NCBI GenBank assembly: GCA_012962055.1
Contig: DTYD01000100.1
Location: 1 to 7,081 of the forward strand
Direction of reading: 5' to 3'
Source: Hadesarchaea archaeon
GTDB lineage: Archaea; Hadarchaeota; Hadarchaeia; Hadarchaeales; Hadarchaeaceae
Length of the DNA: 7,081 bases
The notes beneath the pieces were generated by a model. That model did no database searches, had not been told where the DNA came from, and worked only from the letters and a program-made list of their open reading frames with translations. How positions within the stretch are numbered: the first letter of the stretch is position 1; every line of letters starts with the position of its first letter. The translations under genes and the position numbers were made by a program. Below are positions 5,713-7,081 of the stretch, piece by piece.

Positions 5713-5934
5713 CTACCTAATTCCATCCACAATTATTTTTTGTGCCATCCCACGACCCATGGCGATTTGGCCCCCATTGCTTTCCACAACTACGGGACCT
5801 CTTGAAGACGAAATCATCCGCAGCCAGCTGCCTTCTTTAATTCCCCGGAGCGCTAACTTCTGTTTCATGCCTTGTCCCCCGACTATTTGAATCACAACGC
5901 CTGTTTCTCTAGGTTTTAGACTTGTCAGCAGCAT
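5713..5934 (-). CDS. feoA: FeoA-domain protein, co-transcribed with the repressor gene
   Basis: A 73-residue cytoplasmic SH3-like FeoA protein of usual length. It shows LTSLKPRETGVVIQIVGG, then KLALRGIKEGSWLRM, then RGPVVVES and a final GGQIAMGRGMAQKIIV, the typical order of FeoA strands and of the GR-x-x-A-x-x-I/V ending. FeoA proteins assist the FeoB ferrous iron transporter by a poorly defined interaction. This copy is transcribed away from the transporter genes and lies 9 nt upstream of the DtxR/MntR-type regulator, so it may be linked to regulation. The SH3-like domain at the C-terminus of full-length DtxR belongs to the same fold superfamily. The start at 5934 is the only methionine near the domain; GAGAGTG lies in front of it. 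Confidence 0.85.
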   Translation of the reverse strand: MLLTSLKPRETGVVIQIVGGQGMKQKLALRGIKEGSWLRMISSSRGPVVVESNGGQIAMGRGMAQKIIVDGIR

Positions 5935-5947
5935 GTTTGCACTCTCA

Positions 5948-5955
5948 ATTTTAAA
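5948..5955 (-). promoter_or_regulatory. possible TATA box for feoA-repressor operon
   Basis: On the minus strand TTTAAAAT is preceded by a BRE-like CTAAA. The distance to the ATG at 5934 is only about 14 bp, which would put the start at or inside the start codon. An alternative T-rich element around 5971-5979 would give a short leader. The exact promoter is therefore uncertain. Confidence 0.3.
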
Positions 5956-5979
5956 TTTAGTACAAGTACCTAAAAAATG

Positions 5980-5993
5980 TTAGGTTAACCGAA
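5980..5993. promoter_or_regulatory. DtxR-like operator candidate overlapping BRE
   Basis: TTAGGTTAACCGAA is a 14-bp near-palindrome (12 of 14 positions symmetric) and resembles the left half of the DtxR/IdeR box. It covers the BRE position just in front of the transporter operon TATA box and would block TFB/TBP binding if occupied. Confidence 0.45.
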
Positions 5994-6004
5994 AAATTTA
6001 AAAA
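5991..6004 (+). promoter_or_regulatory. BRE/TATA promoter of the feoA-feoB operon
   Basis: GAAAAA (BRE-like) is directly followed by TTTAAAAA (TATA box, 5997-6004). The predicted transcription start is near 6026, inside the second operator candidate and about 23 nt before the ATG at 6049. This leaves room for the GGAGG at 6038-6042. Confidence 0.6.
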
Positions 6005-6020
6005 GGATGAACTTTAATTA

Positions 6021-6034
6021 TTAGGGATGCCTAA
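6021..6034. promoter_or_regulatory. DtxR-like operator candidate over transcription start
   Basis: TTAGGGATGCCTAA is a 14-bp palindrome with 12 of 14 positions symmetric (TTAGG-N4-CCTAA). It covers the predicted start of the transporter operon, a common position for archaeal metal-dependent repressors. Confidence 0.55.
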
Positions 6035-6037
6035 ATT

Positions 6038-6042
6038 GGAGG
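6038..6042 (+). promoter_or_regulatory. Shine-Dalgarno site for feoA at 6049
   Basis: GGAGG sits 6 nt before the ATG at 6049 and fixes that start. Unlike the near-leaderless genes in the window, this operon appears to have a true 5' leader. Confidence 0.65.
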
Positions 6043-6048
6043 CTCTCC

Positions 6049-6276
6049 ATGAAGAAAAAGCTGTCAGACATGAGACCCGCTGAAAAGGGCCGAATAATTG
6101 ATATAGACTCATCGATTCGAGCAAGCGTTGCGGGGATGGGTATAAGAACTGGCGAGGAATTAAAAGTAGCCACCGAACAACCGATCAGAGGGCCTGTTGT
6201 AATTGTGGTAAAAGGAAGGGAGACCTCTCTCGGAAGAGGGCTTGCTAAGTCGATTCTCGTGGAGTGTGAAGAATGA
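6049..6276 (+). CDS. feoA: FeoA, ferrous iron transport accessory protein
   Basis: A 75-residue SH3-like FeoA protein. Its order of elements is LSDMRPAEKGRIIDID, then VAGMGIRTGEELKV, then RGPVVIVVKGRETSLGRGLAKSILV, matching the family over its full length. The start is supported by a GGAGG 6 nt upstream. It is the first gene of the transporter operon, and its TGA overlaps the ATG of the FeoB G-domain gene (ATGA), so the two are probably translationally coupled. It acts in the cytoplasm as the partner of FeoB. It differs clearly in sequence from the divergent FeoA at 5713-5934, so the two are not a recent duplication. Confidence 0.9.
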   Translation: MKKKLSDMRPAEKGRIIDIDSSIRASVAGMGIRTGEELKVATEQPIRGPVVIVVKGRETSLGRGLAKSILVECEE

Positions 6277-6806
6277 AGAAGATTTTCCTTGCCGGTAACC
6301 CAAACGTGGGGAAATCTGTCCTGTTTAATAGGTTATCCGGTGCAAAAGCAACGGTTTCGAATTATCCAGGGACTACAGTTGATTTCACCAAGAGTCAGAT
6401 GTGGATAGCAGGTGAGGGGTGGGAGATAATAGACCTCCCAGGCGCTTTTTCTCTCAAGCCAAAGGACAAGGCCGAAGAAGTCGCACGGGACATGCTGTCA
6501 AAGGAAAAGCCAGACACGGTAGTGAGCGTGATAGATGCGACTGCTGTAGAGCGAGGACTGTACCTAACTCTAGAACTAATGGAGAAAGGTTATCCGATTG
6601 TGGTCGCGCTCAACATGTCCGATGCGGCTAGGGACAGGAAAATAAAAATAGATGTTAAGAAGCTCGAGAAGATTTTAGGAGTCCCTGTTGTGGAGACTGT
6701 AGCGACGACCGGTAGTGGCCTCAAGGAACTCGTTTCTCGGATTTCTGAAGCGAAGCCGATGCGTATAAGGAGCATCAAACGAAGAGCGAAAGGTAAGAAG
6801 GAATGA
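6273..6806 (+). CDS. feoB: FeoB G-domain protein (split FeoB, GTPase part)
   Basis: A 177-residue GTPase corresponding only to the N-terminal G domain of FeoB. It has G1 GNPNVGKS (8-15), a switch I stretch NYPGTTV (30-36) with the conserved threonine, G3 DLPG (54-57), G4 NMSD (114-117; FeoB often has NMxD rather than NKxD) and a G5-like ATTGSG (144-149). It ends in a basic tail (about 164-177) just after the G domain. The helical GDI domain that normally follows is absent. The membrane part is a separate gene that starts within this gene's stop codon (ATGA). GTP binding should gate ferrous iron uptake through the membrane partner. With all G motifs intact, this is not a decayed gene. Confidence 0.9.
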   Translation: MKKIFLAGNPNVGKSVLFNRLSGAKATVSNYPGTTVDFTKSQMWIAGEGWEIIDLPGAFSLKPKDKAEEVARDMLSKEKPDTVVSVIDATAVERGLYLTLELMEKGYPIVVALNMSDAARDRKIKIDVKKLEKILGVPVVETVATTGSGLKELVSRISEAKPMRIRSIKRRAKGKKE

Positions 6807-7081
6807 GAGAAAAATCCCAAGACCAGCTGAGCACCGATGAGCGCTGGAAGCTTATCGATGATATCTCCAAACAGGTAGTTCTCCGTGAGAAGTACGAGCA
6901 CACTTTAAAGGATGTTATTTCAGACCTAAGCGTTAGGCCTGCGACCGGTATACCCCTCGCACTCGCCGTTCTCTTCGGATTTTGGGCTTTCTTCGGCGCG
7001 TTTGCTGGATTTTTCACCGATGGATTCGCCGTCCCTGCATTCGACGACCACTTCCTACCTGCGATACAGGGGGCTTTTCCA
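6803..7081 (+). CDS. feoB: FeoB membrane domain protein (split FeoB, permease part), partial
   Basis: Only the first 93 residues lie in the window; the frame is open to the end. The ATG at 6803 overlaps the preceding stop (ATGA), with AAAGGT about 10 nt upstream. The N-terminus carries the pre-membrane helix seen in complete FeoB, here ERWKLIDDISKQVV (13-26), followed by DVISDLSVRPATGIP (37-51). In E. coli FeoB the comparable stretch contains ARYQCIAAI and NRFLGLPIF. A first transmembrane helix runs about 52-71 and is followed by a polar/aromatic loop ending FLPAIQGAFP. The remaining channel (nucleoside-recognition/GATE-type) helices should follow downstream. Its role is the ferrous iron channel in the cytoplasmic membrane, working with the separate G-domain protein. 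Confidence 0.85.
   Translation, partial: MREKSQDQLSTDERWKLIDDISKQVVLREKYEHTLKDVISDLSVRPATGIPLALAVLFGFWAFFGAFAGFFTDGFAVPAFDDHFLPAIQGAFP

Larger units (their letters stand above)
5935..6048. promoter_or_regulatory. divergent feo/regulator promoter region
   Basis: A 114-bp AT-rich region between two divergent feoA genes. It contains promoters for both directions and four TTAGG/CCTAA half-sites (5969-5973, 5980-5984, 6021-6025, 6030-6034). The layout suggests joint control of the transporter operon and the regulator's own operon. Confidence 0.6.

Noticed and set aside
5707..5720. TTAGGTAGG on the minus strand just before the repressor gene as an operator
   Set aside because: It has no inverted partner and coincides with the last codons and stop of feoA and the ribosome binding region.
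6790..6810. Frameshift as the cause of the split FeoB
   Set aside because: Joining the two frames would still leave out most of the GDI domain. The junction has its own ATGA overlap and an upstream purine-rich site, so a simple indel does not explain the layout.

Overview
This window looks archaeal, most likely from a euryarchaeal lineage such as methanogen or Archaeoglobus relatives; the sequence alone does not fix the genus. Three things point this way. The promoters are TATA/BRE-like and sit about 25-35 bp before the starts, giving very short leaders. There is a run of proteins with class III (archaeal prepilin-type) signal sequences. Genes are packed with ATGA/GTGA stop-start overlaps, and a short DtxR/MntR-type regulator sits beside feo genes. 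No rRNA, tRNA, CRISPR array, insertion sequence or integrase was recognised.

Layout. (1) At 53-316 (-) is a small GIY-YIG domain protein of the UPF0213/YhbQ type. (2) At 430-4744 (+) six tightly packed genes encode single-pass membrane proteins whose N-termini look like type IV pilin precursors: a short charged stretch, a glycine at residue 5-7, then one hydrophobic helix. The first carries a transthyretin/carboxypeptidase-regulatory-like beta domain. The last is an unusually large 662-residue protein. No assembly ATPase, platform protein or prepilin peptidase lies in the window, so the motor must be encoded elsewhere. (3) At 4710-5087 (-) is an unrecognised 125-residue protein with a helical N-terminus and a coiled-coil C-terminus. 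Its 3' end overlaps the end of the pilin-like operon tail to tail by 35 bp. (4) At 5236-5934 (-) a stand-alone FeoA is followed by a DtxR/MntR-type metal-dependent repressor. (5) At 6049-7081 (+), divergent from (4), a second FeoA is followed by a FeoB split into a separate G-domain protein and a separate membrane protein; the latter is cut by the window end.

The right-hand third is a self-contained ferrous-iron uptake and regulation module. The regulator operon and the transporter operon share a 114-bp divergent promoter region (5935-6048). It holds two palindromes resembling DtxR/IdeR-type operators (TTAGG...CCTAA) at the putative promoter and start site of the transporter operon. The simplest model is iron-responsive autoregulation and repression of uptake. 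The two most unusual aspects are the six-gene pilin-like operon ending in a giant pilin-like protein, and the split FeoB that lacks most of the helical (GDI) domain normally linking G domain and channel. By eye the pilin-like operon is more GC-rich than the feo part and the intergenic regions.
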